From positions 1-64,000 of the forward strand of contig CAZQFH010000004.1 in the NCBI GenBank assembly GCA_964592595.1: DNA of 64,000 nt, written 5' to 3'. Shown here in pieces: positions 52,076-61,480 of the stretch. Source of the stretch: UBA5536 sp964592595. Its GTDB lineage: Bacteria > Bacteroidota > Bacteroidia > Bacteroidales > F082. Both the position numbers and the translations under genes were made by a program. The notes below the pieces were generated by a model. It was not told where the DNA came from and ran no database searches. It saw only the letters and a list, made by a program, of their open reading frames with translations. Numbering within the stretch: the first letter of the stretch is position 1; every line of letters starts with the position of its first letter.

Positions 52076-52591
52076 TTATTCAGCTACAGGACTTGAGGCA
52101 GCAGCTGTCATTGCTTCCAATTCTTTGTCTATATGGAACATACCACCTTTATGGTCTCCAACAAGATTTAACTTATCCAGAATTGTACTTATGGTACTTT
52201 CTTCCTCAATTTGCTCGTTGATATACCATTGCAGGAAATTGCCTGTTGTATAATCCTTCTCTTCCAGCGTAATGGCATACACTTCATTGATCGATTCGGT
52301 GATGTATTGCTCATGTTTCATAACTTTCTGAAACACATCAACCAATGAATTATAACTCGCTTCAGGTGTTTCCAATGAACCAATTACAGCTTTTCCACCA
52401 CGATCATTTACATAATGAACCAATTTGAGCTGATGCATGCGTTCTTCATCCGACTGACGATACAAGAAAGCGGCAGCACCCGGATATCCGTTTGCTTCGC
52501 ACCATATTGCCATTGCCAGGTAGATTCGTGATGAATGTTCTTCTTTTAAAATTTGCGCATTCAATGCGTCTTCAACTTTTTTCTTTATCAT
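52076..52591 (-). CDS. Ferritin
   Basis: 171 residues, ferroxidase-type ferritin: ILKEEHSSRIYLAMAIWCE with the first Glu, SDEERMHQLKLVHYV with the second iron-site Glu and His, and QWYINEQIEEESTI. A four-helix iron-storage protein. Upstream a TATAAT-like box is visible on the minus strand near 52612-52617. It lies between the two ATP synthase blocks. Confidence 0.93.
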   Translation of the reverse strand: MIKKKVEDALNAQILKEEHSSRIYLAMAIWCEANGYPGAAAFLYRQSDEERMHQLKLVHYVNDRGGKAVIGSLETPEASYNSLVDVFQKVMKHEQYITESINEVYAITLEEKDYTTGNFLQWYINEQIEEESTISTILDKLNLVGDHKGGMFHIDKELEAMTAAASSPVAE

Positions 52592-52666
52592 AACTTTTGA
52601 GTTTTGTATTATAACAACTCAACACTCCGACAGGTTCAATCTTAATAATTTATTAATCCAGTTAAA

Positions 52667-53551
52667 CTAACCATTCAAGGCATTGGCTCCACCAACAATT
52701 TCAAGGATTTCGTTTGTAATAGCAGCCTGACGGGCTTTGTTATAACTCAGCTTCAAATCCTTAAGCAATTCAGTGGCATTATCAGTAGCCTTATGCATCG
52801 CTGTCATCCGGGCACCATGTTCTGAGGCAAAGCTGTCGAGAAGCATTTTATAAACCTGGATTTTAAGGGTTTTAGGGATTAATTCATCCAAAATCTCATC
52901 CTTTCCAGGCTCAAAAATATAATCTACTCCCTCATGTTGCTTGCTGTCGTTCAGCTCTGGCATTTCGACCGGAAGGAATTGTTCGTGGATCAAGAGCTGA
53001 GTGGCTGCATTTTTAAATTGATTATATACAAAGATAATCTGATCAAATTCGCCAGCCACAAAAACATCCATTAACTCTTGTGCGATAGGCACCACCTGGT
53101 TAAAAACAAGGTTATCAAAAACTTCGTTATTTGCTTTATAGATATTCAATTTTCGACTTTTAAAGAAATCCTCTCCTTTTTTGCCAATGCAAAAAACTTT
53201 AAGATTTCCTGCCTTATGTTGAGCCTGAAAGTCTTCGTTGATCAATTTTACAGTAGCACGTATCACATTTGTATTGAAAGCACCACACAAGCCGCGATTT
53301 GACGTTACAGGAACAATTAAAATCTTTTCAGCAGGCCTAACCACAGCATATTTATTATCGTCGGCCTGCTTCACACTTCGATTCAAGTCCTGCATCAATT
53401 CCTGCAGTTTGGCTGCATAAGGACGCATCGTTGTAATCGCATTTTGAGCACGGCGCAATTTGGAAGCAGCCACCATTTTCATTGCACTGGTAATCTGCTT
53501 TGTAGAGTTGACGGACTCAATACGTGTTCTTACTTCTTTTAAATTGGCCAT
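52667..53551 (-). CDS. atpG: ATP synthase F1 subunit gamma
   Basis: 294 residues with VRTRIESVNSTKQITSAMKMVAASKLRRAQ at the N-terminus and ARMTAMHKATDNATELLKDL...YNKARQAAITNEILEIVGGANAL at the C-terminus, both typical of the rotor shaft. Last gene of atpBEFHAG. Confidence 0.97.
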   Translation of the reverse strand: MANLKEVRTRIESVNSTKQITSAMKMVAASKLRRAQNAITTMRPYAAKLQELMQDLNRSVKQADDNKYAVVRPAEKILIVPVTSNRGLCGAFNTNVIRATVKLINEDFQAQHKAGNLKVFCIGKKGEDFFKSRKLNIYKANNEVFDNLVFNQVVPIAQELMDVFVAGEFDQIIFVYNQFKNAATQLLIHEQFLPVEMPELNDSKQHEGVDYIFEPGKDEILDELIPKTLKIQVYKMLLDSFASEHGARMTAMHKATDNATELLKDLKLSYNKARQAAITNEILEIVGGANALNG

Positions 53552-53584
53552 CCTTTGAATGGTTTAGTATTGATGCATAAAAAA

Positions 53585-55168
53585 CTATTTTTCGTAGGTA
53601 GCTGCAATATCAACAGCCACTTTACGCAATTTTGCAGTGATTTCGTCGGTATATTTTCCTGCTTTCAGATCTTTAAGCAAATCTGCATGATGCTCTTCGA
53701 GGTGATGAAGGAAAGTATCCTGAAAATCGTTCACTTTGTTTACCGGCACTTTCCTCAGCAGATTCTGTGTACCGGCGAAAATAATAGCCACCTGGTTTTC
53801 AACCTTCATTGGTGAATATTGAGGCTGTTTCAGGATTTCCACATTGCGACGACCTTTGTCCAAAACAGCCATTGTAGCTGCATCCAGATCAGAACCAAAC
53901 TTCGAAAAAGCTTCCAGCTCACGGAATTGCGCCTGATCGAGCTTCAGTGTTCCGGCAACTTTTTTCATGGATTTAATCTGTGCATTACCACCAACACGCG
54001 ATACCGAAATACCAACGTTAATAGCTGGACGAATGCCTGCATTGAACAGATTGGTTTCGAGGAATATCTGTCCGTCAGTAATGGAAATAACGTTAGTGGG
54101 AATGTAAGCCGAAACGTCGCCTGCCTGTGTTTCGATGATGGGAAGTGCAGTAAGCGATCCTCCACCTTTTACCAAATGTTTGATACTTTCGGGCAGGTCG
54201 TTCATGTTTTTGGCTATCTCGTCGGAGTTGATCACTTTGGCAGCACGCTCCAGCAGACGTGAATGCAGGTAAAACACATCACCAGGATAAGCTTCGCGTC
54301 CGGGAGGACGACGTAACAGCAGTGATACTTCGCGATAGGCCACTGCCTGTTTTGAGAGGTCATCATAAATCACCAAAGCAGGACGACCTGTATCACGGAA
54401 AAATTCGCCAATGGCGGCACCTGCAAAAGGCGCATAAAACTGCATGGCAGCAGGATCGGAGGCTGTAGCCGTAATCACCACACTGTATGGCATAGCGCCA
54501 TTGTCTTCGAGGGTTTTAACAATCTGCGCCACTGTGGAGCCTTTCTGACCAATAGCCACGTAAATACAATAAACCGGTTCGCCACGATCATAAAATTCTT
54601 TCTGATTTAAAATGGTGTCGATAGCAATTGCTGTTTTACCAGTTTGACGATCGCCAATGATAAGCTCACGCTGCCCGCGACCAATCGGGATCATAGCATC
54701 GATAGCTTTGATACCAGTTTGAAGGGGCTCGTTTACTGGCTGGCGAAAAATTACGCCAGGAGCTTTACGCTCGAGCGGCATTTCGTAAGTTTCACCTTCT
54801 ATATCACCTTTCCCATCGATAGGCTCTCCTAGCGTATTGATTACACGTCCGAGCATACCTTCACCCACTTGCAGCGAAGCAATGCGGCCAGTACGCTTAA
54901 CAGTATCGCCTTCATTGATGCTTTCATTATCTCCCAGCAGCACAACACCCACGTTGTCTTCTTCCAGGTTGAGTACAATACCCATCAATCCGTTTTCCTC
55001 AAACTCGACGAGCTCGCCCGATTCGGCATTTCCCATACCATAAACACGTGCAATACCATCACCGATTTGTAATACAGACCCTACTTCTTCCAATACGGCG
55101 TCGGTTTTGAATCCGGCCAGTTCCTGACGTAGAATTGCTGATACTTCTGCGGGTTTAATAGTTGCCAT
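53585..55168 (-). CDS. atpA: ATP synthase F1 subunit alpha
   Basis: 527 residues. P-loop GDRQTGKTAI, VNEPLQTGIKAIDAMIPIGRGQRELI, and ISVSRVGGNAQIKSMKKVAG. Standard length. 18 bases downstream of atpH. Confidence 0.98.
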   Translation of the reverse strand: MATIKPAEVSAILRQELAGFKTDAVLEEVGSVLQIGDGIARVYGMGNAESGELVEFEENGLMGIVLNLEEDNVGVVLLGDNESINEGDTVKRTGRIASLQVGEGMLGRVINTLGEPIDGKGDIEGETYEMPLERKAPGVIFRQPVNEPLQTGIKAIDAMIPIGRGQRELIIGDRQTGKTAIAIDTILNQKEFYDRGEPVYCIYVAIGQKGSTVAQIVKTLEDNGAMPYSVVITATASDPAAMQFYAPFAGAAIGEFFRDTGRPALVIYDDLSKQAVAYREVSLLLRRPPGREAYPGDVFYLHSRLLERAAKVINSDEIAKNMNDLPESIKHLVKGGGSLTALPIIETQAGDVSAYIPTNVISITDGQIFLETNLFNAGIRPAINVGISVSRVGGNAQIKSMKKVAGTLKLDQAQFRELEAFSKFGSDLDAATMAVLDKGRRNVEILKQPQYSPMKVENQVAIIFAGTQNLLRKVPVNKVNDFQDTFLHHLEEHHADLLKDLKAGKYTDEITAKLRKVAVDIAATYEK

Positions 55169-55186
55169 AATTCCTTAGTTGTTGCG

Positions 55187-55744
55187 TTAAAATCCTTTTA
55201 TGAATAAGTTTTTATCAAAATCTTTATGAAGTTCAGAGATGATCTTGCTGATGCTGGCATCATACTGATAATCTTGCATGCGAAGTTTGTATCCTCCAAT
55301 AATTTCAGCATCAATTTTTTCCTGCATCTGAATGGTTTTTTGCGTGCGCTCTTCCATGATTGTCAGCATTTTCTTACGCAAATTTTCATCAATTGCAATT
55401 GCTGTAGTTACTTCCACAATTGCAATATTTTTATAATCGAGGTAGCTTTCATAAAACTGCCAGGCAATATCATGTACCTGCTCTTCGCGTCCTTTTCTGA
55501 TGAGGATATCCAAAAATGCGAGGCTTCTTCGGTCAATTTTTCCTTCAAAAACTTTTGCTACTACAGTCTTTTTACGTGCAGGAGGAATCACCGGGCTGGC
55601 CATCATACGCCGTAAAGCCCTGTTTTCGGACATCACATCAGCCACCAGTTTCATATCATCCTTCACTTCTTCGAGCTTGCCGTCTTCAACAGCCAGATCA
55701 AAAAGAGCTTTGGCGTAGCGTTTTGCAAGGAGAATGTTTTTCAT
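55187..55744 (-). CDS. atpH: ATP synthase F1 subunit delta
   Basis: 185 residues, LLAKRYAKALFDLAVEDGKLEEV at the start and IGGYKLRMQDYQYDASISKIISELHKDF at the end, the OSCP/delta family. Peripheral stalk subunit. Confidence 0.93.
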   Translation of the reverse strand: MKNILLAKRYAKALFDLAVEDGKLEEVKDDMKLVADVMSENRALRRMMASPVIPPARKKTVVAKVFEGKIDRRSLAFLDILIRKGREEQVHDIAWQFYESYLDYKNIAIVEVTTAIAIDENLRKKMLTIMEERTQKTIQMQEKIDAEIIGGYKLRMQDYQYDASISKIISELHKDFDKNLFIKGF

Positions 55745-55773
55745 AGCTTTATGTTGATTTAGCTGGTTGCAAA

Positions 55774-56268
55774 TTAATTCAACTGCTTGTCTTCGATCAG
55801 CTTGTCAATATAAGCCTTTTGTGTTACAGTTGATTTCATCTTTTCGCGCAACACCATTTCAGCAATTTCGATTGATATCTTAGCAATTTGATTTTTGATA
55901 TCAGTCATTGCTGCTTTGCGTTCATTTTCGATGCGTACTTTCGCATTATCAACGATACGATCCGCCTCTTCGTTGGCTTTTAGGCGGGTTTCTTCGAGCA
56001 TTTTATCGCGCAACTTACGGGCTTCCTGCATAATCTGATCCCTGTCCTCTTTAGCTTTTTTAAGCAGTGCCTCATTATCAAGCTGCATTTTTTTCATCTC
56101 CTCATGTGCACGGTCAGCAGCTTGCAGTGCTTCTTCGATATGCCTTTCACGATCTTTGAGCGCCTGAATAATTATTGGCCAGGCAAATTTCTTTAAGATA
56201 AAGAAAACCGTTCCGAAGGCCAGCGTCATCCAGAAAATCAGTCCTAAACCGGGATTTACAAGTTCCAT
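55774..56268 (-). CDS. atpF: ATP synthase F0 subunit b
   Basis: 164 residues: an N-terminal membrane helix (LGLIFWMTLAFGTVFFILKKFAWPII) and a long charged coiled coil (RERHIEEALQAADRAHEEMKKMQ onward). Peripheral stalk. Preceded by a hairpin at 56312. Confidence 0.93.
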   Translation of the reverse strand: MELVNPGLGLIFWMTLAFGTVFFILKKFAWPIIIQALKDRERHIEEALQAADRAHEEMKKMQLDNEALLKKAKEDRDQIMQEARKLRDKMLEETRLKANEEADRIVDNAKVRIENERKAAMTDIKNQIAKISIEIAEMVLREKMKSTVTQKAYIDKLIEDKQLN

Positions 56269-56311
56269 ACTATTTTTTGGTTAAGCATTAAAATTACTAT
56301 TGAAATAAAAC

Positions 56312-56342
56312 CCGGCTTTGCAACCAACCGTTACAAAGCCGG
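56312..56342 (-). promoter_or_regulatory. Hairpin between atpE and atpF
   Basis: Perfect 9-bp arms CCGGCTTTG (56312-56320) and CAAAGCCGG (56334-56342) with a 13-base loop, followed on the minus strand by GTTTTATTT. It looks like a weak terminator or a 3' stabilising structure in the intergenic space after atpE. Confidence 0.65.
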
Positions 56343-56354
56343 ATAAATTTGCTG

Positions 56355-56615
56355 TTACAAGAAAACGATCAGCAAACAAACCACGATAGCAAAGAAGGCA
56401 ACACCTTCGATAAGTGCGGCAGACACGATCATGTTTGAACGGATGTCGCCGGCTGCTTCGGGTTGACGTGCAATAGATTCCAATGCGCTGCGGCCAATTT
56501 GGCCAATACCCATACTGGCACCGATGGTGGCAATACTAGCACCTAAACCGGCAGCCATTTTTGCTATTGGAGTCAAATCTGTAACTGCTTGTAACAAAAT
56601 GGTTAATAAATCCAT
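56355..56615 (-). CDS. atpE: ATP synthase F0 subunit c
   Basis: 86 residues, two helices. The loop is RQPEA and the ion-binding Glu70 lies in IVSAALIEGVAFFA; it is followed by Gly, not Ser or Thr, which fits proton rather than sodium coupling. Confidence 0.95.
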   Translation of the reverse strand: MDLLTILLQAVTDLTPIAKMAAGLGASIATIGASMGIGQIGRSALESIARQPEAAGDIRSNMIVSAALIEGVAFFAIVVCLLIVFL

Positions 56616-56652
56616 GGTTGTAAATATTAATGATTAATAAATGGGTTACTTT

Positions 56653-57774
56653 TTAATGATGTTCTTCTACTGCCATGCCAAAATAAATGGCTGATAGCAG
56701 CGTAAATACATATGCCTGGATAAATGCTACTAAAAGCTCCAGAAAATTAATAAATATTGAAAGACTGATTGAAATGATCGACATGCCATATCCGGCGTAG
56801 ATACTGGCCTGCCCGAAAACGAAAATCAGACTGATGAATCCGAGGATAATAATATGACCCGCTGTGATGTTAGCAAACAAACGCACCATCAAAACAAAAG
56901 GCTTTGTGAAAACACCTACAAGCTCAATTACCGGCATTAGCGGAAGCGGAATTTTAAGCCACCATGGAACTCCGGGTGTGTTAAAAATATGTGCATAGTA
57001 GTTTTTGTTACCAGTAAATGTTGTTATAAAAAAGGTAAATAAGGCTAAAACACCTGTCACAGCAAGGTTTCCGGTAACGTTAGCTCCGAAAGGAAAAATT
57101 GGTATCAACCCCATCAGATTGTTGAAAAAGATGAAAAAGAAAACGGTAAACAGATAAGGCAAGAAGCGTTCATAGTGTTTTTTACCAATAGCCGGAAGAG
57201 CTACCTCATCGCGGATAAACAAGATGAGGGGCTCAATGATTGACTGAAAACCTTTTGGTGCCCTTCGTTCGCGACGGCGATAAGATTTAGCCACACCCAA
57301 AAAGATCAGAATAACAATGGTGCTGTAAATAATTACTGCAAGAGAATTTTTGGTGAGTGATAAATCAATCGGCTGTACAAAATTTTGGTCAGCATCTTTT
57401 CTTACGATTTTTCCTTTGAGCATGCCTTCTTTAGCAATTTCAAAACCTTTGTAAGCAGATTTGCCATGGTGAAATTTTGAGGACAGAAAAAAATGCCATT
57501 CTCCCTGATCATAAAGGATTACAGGCAATGGAACAGAGATATGTGTATGCCCATAATCGGCTATGTGCCATTCGTAAGCATCCACAATATGACCTATGAT
57601 TATCTCACCAGCATTCAGATCAGCCTTTTCAATTTCGTGAGCTTTTTGCTCCGAAACCTGAGGCAAATCTTCGTCAACAGCTGCATTTAATGACCATGTA
57701 AAAAAACCAACAAGCAGGAGTATTGCTATGTAACTTATTGTCCTGCTTTTACTTATTCCTTTATGGATCGCCAT
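56653..57774 (-). CDS. atpB: ATP synthase F0 subunit a
   Basis: 373 residues. A long N-terminal extension (about residues 1-200) with a signal-like helix precedes the membrane core, as is common in Bacteroidota. The essential Arg is in LMVRLFANITAGHIIILGF. First gene of the leftward block. The 248 bases between it and 58023 hold no gene; its promoter must lie there but is not clear. Confidence 0.93.
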   Translation of the reverse strand: MAIHKGISKSRTISYIAILLLVGFFTWSLNAAVDEDLPQVSEQKAHEIEKADLNAGEIIIGHIVDAYEWHIADYGHTHISVPLPVILYDQGEWHFFLSSKFHHGKSAYKGFEIAKEGMLKGKIVRKDADQNFVQPIDLSLTKNSLAVIIYSTIVILIFLGVAKSYRRRERRAPKGFQSIIEPLILFIRDEVALPAIGKKHYERFLPYLFTVFFFIFFNNLMGLIPIFPFGANVTGNLAVTGVLALFTFFITTFTGNKNYYAHIFNTPGVPWWLKIPLPLMPVIELVGVFTKPFVLMVRLFANITAGHIIILGFISLIFVFGQASIYAGYGMSIISISLSIFINFLELLVAFIQAYVFTLLSAIYFGMAVEEHH

Positions 57775-58022
57775 TTATGTGGGTTGCTTAAAGGGGTTAG
57801 AAATTGGCTGCAATTTTACGAAAGAATCCTTGAATAGGAAAGTATTTTTGTGAATTTCTTTGTAAAGCAGCTTGTTGCAAGTATTTTTATGAAAAATAGC
57901 GGTTACTTTTTCTTTAAAATCATTCTAAATTAGCCTGTTGATAAGTAATTGCTGTCAGATTGTTGTATCTTCATGGGTTGAAAAACTTTGTTAAAAAGCA
58001 GAACCATTAATACCTCACAATT

Positions 58023-58520
58023 ATGAAAAAAATATTACCCTTTTTATTTGTGTTGCTTCTGGGGGCATGCAATCAATGTCCGGATGAACCTGTTATAGCC
58101 AGCGAAATTGACACAATCGAAAATTTGTTGGAATCTTATGTAATTGCACTCGAAAATGAAGACTACAGCAAAATTGAACAAAGCTGGGCTGCCAACGACA
58201 GTATTATTCTAATCGGAACAGATAACAGTGACAAGCTCATGGGATGGGATAATATCCGCACAGCCTACCGCAATCAGTTTAACAGCGTTTCGAATACTTT
58301 AATCTCGACAAGCGACCAGTTTATCAGGATCAATTGTACCGGCAATACAGCCTGGTTCACCAAAACCATGAATTATAATTTCATGCACGATAGTGTGGCA
58401 CACAGTTTCGAGGGTATTCGTTTTACGGGTGTACTCGACAAAAACACTGACGGGCAATGGAAATTAGTGCAGGGACACCTTTCGATACCAGCCCAGGTAA
58501 ACATTGGCAAAAAGAATTAA
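58023..58520 (+). CDS. Lipoprotein with SnoaL/DUF4440-like domain
   Basis: 165 residues, lipobox LLLGAC with lipidated Cys16. The mature domain has the NTF2-like pattern: IENLLESYVIALENEDYSKIEQSWAANDSIILIG, WDNIRTAYRNQF, NTAWFTKTMNYNF and GQWKLVQGHLS. Such domains bind small hydrophobic ligands or have regulatory roles. Stands alone before ppa. Confidence 0.8.
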   Translation: MKKILPFLFVLLLGACNQCPDEPVIASEIDTIENLLESYVIALENEDYSKIEQSWAANDSIILIGTDNSDKLMGWDNIRTAYRNQFNSVSNTLISTSDQFIRINCTGNTAWFTKTMNYNFMHDSVAHSFEGIRFTGVLDKNTDGQWKLVQGHLSIPAQVNIGKKN

Positions 58521-58562
58521 AAAAGTTTTCACTGCATTGCAAGGCAGCACTTCTAAAACCCC

Positions 58563-58570
58563 TAACTTTG
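58563..58570 (+). promoter_or_regulatory. Bacteroidota -7 box for ppa
   Basis: TAACTTTG matches TAnnTTTG, 28 bases before the ATG at 58599. Confidence 0.55.
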
Positions 58571-58598
58571 CAAGCTCAAACAGCAACCTGAAAAGCTT

Positions 58599-59267
58599 AT
58601 GTCAAAAATTATGGACCCCATCGGCAGGCTGATGGGATTACGCTACAAATCACATCCCTGGCATGGTGTTGAAATTGGGCAAGATGCTCCCGAAGTAGTC
58701 ATTTGTTTTATTGAGATGGTGCCAACAGATACCGTAAAATACGAGGTGGATAAAGTTTCGGGTTATCTGCGCCTCGATCGCCCTCAAAAGTATTCCAATG
58801 TTGTTCCGGCACTTTACGGATTTGTTCCTCAAACCTTTTGCGCCTCGCGTGTGGCTGAGTTTTGCAATCAAAAAACCGGAAGAACAGATATTACCGGTGA
58901 CCGCGACCCTTTGGATATTTGTGTGCTCACCGAAAAAGACATCACCCATGGCGATATTCTCGTTAGAGCAAGGCCTATTGGAGGTTTTAGAATGATTGAT
59001 GGCAACGAAGCCGATGATAAAATTGTTGCTGTTCTTGATAATGATGCAGTTTACAGCGGATACCGTGATATAGCTGATTGCCCCGATCTGGTAAAAGACC
59101 GGCTGAAACATTACTTCCTGACGTATAAAGATTTGCCTGGCAAGGAAAGTAATGTTGAAATAACGCATGTTTATGGAAAAGATGAAGCCCAGGAGGTGAT
59201 CAAACGATCGATGGATGATTATCATCATAAATTCGATAACCTGGACAGTTTTTTGTCTGAAGTATAG
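58599..59267 (+). CDS. ppa: Inorganic pyrophosphatase (family I)
   Basis: 222 residues. Metal-site motif GDRDPLDICVL and IDGNEADDKIVAV are characteristic of family I soluble pyrophosphatases, with a VVPALYGFVPQTF segment before them. Cytoplasmic, hydrolyses pyrophosphate. Confidence 0.92.
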   Translation: MSKIMDPIGRLMGLRYKSHPWHGVEIGQDAPEVVICFIEMVPTDTVKYEVDKVSGYLRLDRPQKYSNVVPALYGFVPQTFCASRVAEFCNQKTGRTDITGDRDPLDICVLTEKDITHGDILVRARPIGGFRMIDGNEADDKIVAVLDNDAVYSGYRDIADCPDLVKDRLKHYFLTYKDLPGKESNVEITHVYGKDEAQEVIKRSMDDYHHKFDNLDSFLSEV

Positions 59268-59387
59268 CTGAAGAACCTTATTTAAAACTTTTAGAGGGTA
59301 GTTAAATTTAAAAACAATCCGCTGTTTTTTCATCAGCAGATGACAATTTTTTTGATTTTTCAACTCATTCTATATTTGCAAGTATGA

Positions 59388-59421
59388 AGTTAAGCTTGCA
59401 TTAAAAAATTTGCGCTTAACT
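59388..59421. repeat. Inverted repeat before the phosphoesterase gene
   Basis: Perfect 8-bp arms AGTTAAGC (59388-59395) and GCTTAACT (59414-59421), 18-base A/T-rich loop. A -7-like TATATTTG lies at 59371-59378 just before it, so the hairpin could form in the 5' leader of the next transcript. No function can be assigned. Confidence 0.45.
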
Positions 59422-59505
59422 AATATCTCACATCAATTTAACATGTAATTATAGTATCATTTTCTCAAATGCTTACTTTTGACAAAATTATTAAAACAAC
59501 TCATT

Positions 59506-61419
59506 TTGAAACTTAGAACTATTTTCTTTGCAATAGCACTACTCCCTTTTAGCGTACAGCAACTTTATGCGCAAGCTATCCCAGCAGTTCATTCAAATAT
59601 TGAATGGCATGGGGATCGCATGGTATATCTGGATCCAGTGTCTGGTGATATTTTCGAGCAAGCAATAGAGACAGTAACGCTTAGCCTTGATCAACTGATC
59701 AAGGCACCTCAAGCTGGGAAAGATGGGCTATATTTTGACTTTTCTGACAGCACTTTTTTTGGAACCCTATATTATGGTTTTATCCCTACTGAGGGTATAA
59801 AATATCCACAGCCTGTGTGGTTTAAACAAGCCGCTAAAGTTGAAAAAGGGTTAACTTATGTAGCTATTTCATCCCTTAGGGATAAATATGATATTATCGA
59901 CTGGGAAAACAAAGGATATGGTTTGTTAGGCTATAGATTGGCAAATCAAAAAGGAAATCTGATTTACGATGGGCGCATTAATTTTGAAGTTGATGAGGGC
60001 TTTAAGCCAGCTCTTACCATCATCGAAGGGCCTTTTATCGTTCAACCTGCAGCGAAAAGTGTGATAATTACATTCAAAACAAATCAATCATGTCAAACTT
60101 TTATCAAAGTTGGTAATACATCCTATGAGCAATTAGCAGACAAGAATGATTTTGAAGGAAGCTATCAACATGAGATTCGCATTGACCAATTGCAAGCAGA
60201 CTCGCTTTATCATTACGAAATACATCTTGGCAAATATCACTATAACTACAGTTTTCGCACTGCACCTGAAAAAGGAAGTCGTAATAAATTTCGTTTTGCT
60301 TATGCCAGCGATTCTCGTGAAGGTAAGGGTGGAGGCGAAAGAAGTGTTTATGGCACAAATGCCTACATCATGAAAAAAACCGCTGCTTTGGCCAATCGCG
60401 ATGGTGCTTCTTTTTGGCAATTTACAGGTGATTTAATTACGGGTTATTCTACGAGTGTAGAAGCAACAAGATTGCAATATGCCAACTGGAAACGTGCTAT
60501 TGAGCCTTTTTGGCATCATATCCCTGTTTATGCCGCAATGGGAAATCATGAATCAATGATGACAGCCTTTGGCGATTTGAGAAAAGGTGTTGCGGTAGAT
60601 AATTTCCCCTTCGAAAAATATTCAGCAGAGCAATTATTTGCTAATGAGTTTTGTAACCCACTTAATGGGCCTTTCAGTGAAGATGAAACAGCCTATGATC
60701 CGGTGAAGGATCAAACCGACTTCCCTTCTTATCTGGAGAATGTATATTATTATTGCTATGACAATATAGCTATGATCGTGTTGAATTCGGATTATTGGTA
60801 TGCACCTTCCACAGCTTTCATTCCCCATATTAGTGGTAACGCACACGGCTATATCATGGATAAGCAGCTGGCCTGGTATAAAGAAACTACACAGATGCTG
60901 GAAAAAGACAGCCTCATTGATCATATTTTTGTAACTTTTCATACGCCCATGTTCCCAAATGGCGGACACTCGCATGATGATATGTGGTATTCCGGAAATA
61001 ATGCTATTCGACCTTTTATTGCTGGAAAAGCTGTTGCCAAAGGAATTATCGAACGACGTGATGAAATTCTAGATATTATGATCAATCAAAGCGCCAAAAC
61101 AAGGGCTGTTTTATGTGGCGATGAGCACAATTACAGCAGATTACATATTACCAATGAGATGTTGCGATATCCTGAAAACTGGACGCTCCCCCGCTTACAA
61201 CTCTCACGCGATTTTTGGCAGATAACAAATGGCTCAGCCGGTGCGCCATATTACGGACAGGAAAAATTACCCTGGAGCGATCATGTCAGGTTTTTCTCAT
61301 TACAATACGCACTCGTTTTCATTGATGTTCATGGTGATACTATTCAACTAGAAGTAATTAATCCGGACACCTACGAGTTGATAGAGCAATTCGACATGGC
61401 TGTTGAACCTGCCCGATAA
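59506..61419 (+). CDS. Exported metallophosphoesterase, purple-acid-phosphatase-like
   Basis: About 637 residues from TTG 59506, which starts a good signal peptide (MKLRTIFFAIALLPFSVQQLYAQ); the alternative TTG at 59479 adds nine residues. N-terminal beta domain (about 170-265), then the metallophosphatase core: FAYASDSREG, FTGDLITGY, YAAMGNHESMM, VTFHTPMFPNGGHSH and VLCGDEHNYSRL, which give the Asp/Asn/His metal ligands. No T9SS sorting domain. Terminator at 61421 is for the convergent gene. Substrate unknown. Confidence 0.85.
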   Translation: MKLRTIFFAIALLPFSVQQLYAQAIPAVHSNIEWHGDRMVYLDPVSGDIFEQAIETVTLSLDQLIKAPQAGKDGLYFDFSDSTFFGTLYYGFIPTEGIKYPQPVWFKQAAKVEKGLTYVAISSLRDKYDIIDWENKGYGLLGYRLANQKGNLIYDGRINFEVDEGFKPALTIIEGPFIVQPAAKSVIITFKTNQSCQTFIKVGNTSYEQLADKNDFEGSYQHEIRIDQLQADSLYHYEIHLGKYHYNYSFRTAPEKGSRNKFRFAYASDSREGKGGGERSVYGTNAYIMKKTAALANRDGASFWQFTGDLITGYSTSVEATRLQYANWKRAIEPFWHHIPVYAAMGNHESMMTAFGDLRKGVAVDNFPFEKYSAEQLFANEFCNPLNGPFSEDETAYDPVKDQTDFPSYLENVYYYCYDNIAMIVLNSDYWYAPSTAFIPHISGNAHGYIMDKQLAWYKETTQMLEKDSLIDHIFVTFHTPMFPNGGHSHDDMWYSGNNAIRPFIAGKAVAKGIIERRDEILDIMINQSAKTRAVLCGDEHNYSRLHITNEMLRYPENWTLPRLQLSRDFWQITNGSAGAPYYGQEKLPWSDHVRFFSLQYALVFIDVHGDTIQLEVINPDTYELIEQFDMAVEPAR

Positions 61420-61420
61420 C

Positions 61421-61456
61421 AAAAAAACCCGCAGCAGGCAAAACCTAACTGCGGGT
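61421..61456 (-). terminator. Terminator of the efflux cassette
   Basis: Arms ACCCGCAG (61427-61434) and CTGCGGGT (61449-61456) with an A run at 61421-61427, which is a T run on the minus strand after the hairpin. It lies directly downstream of the adaptor gene. Confidence 0.8.
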
Positions 61457-61480
61457 ACCCAACCAACACACAACAAAGCG

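Noticed and set aside
59388..59421. Riboswitch or terminator before the phosphoesterase gene
   Set aside because: The hairpin is short with a large A/T loop and no T run; no known riboswitch core could be recognised.
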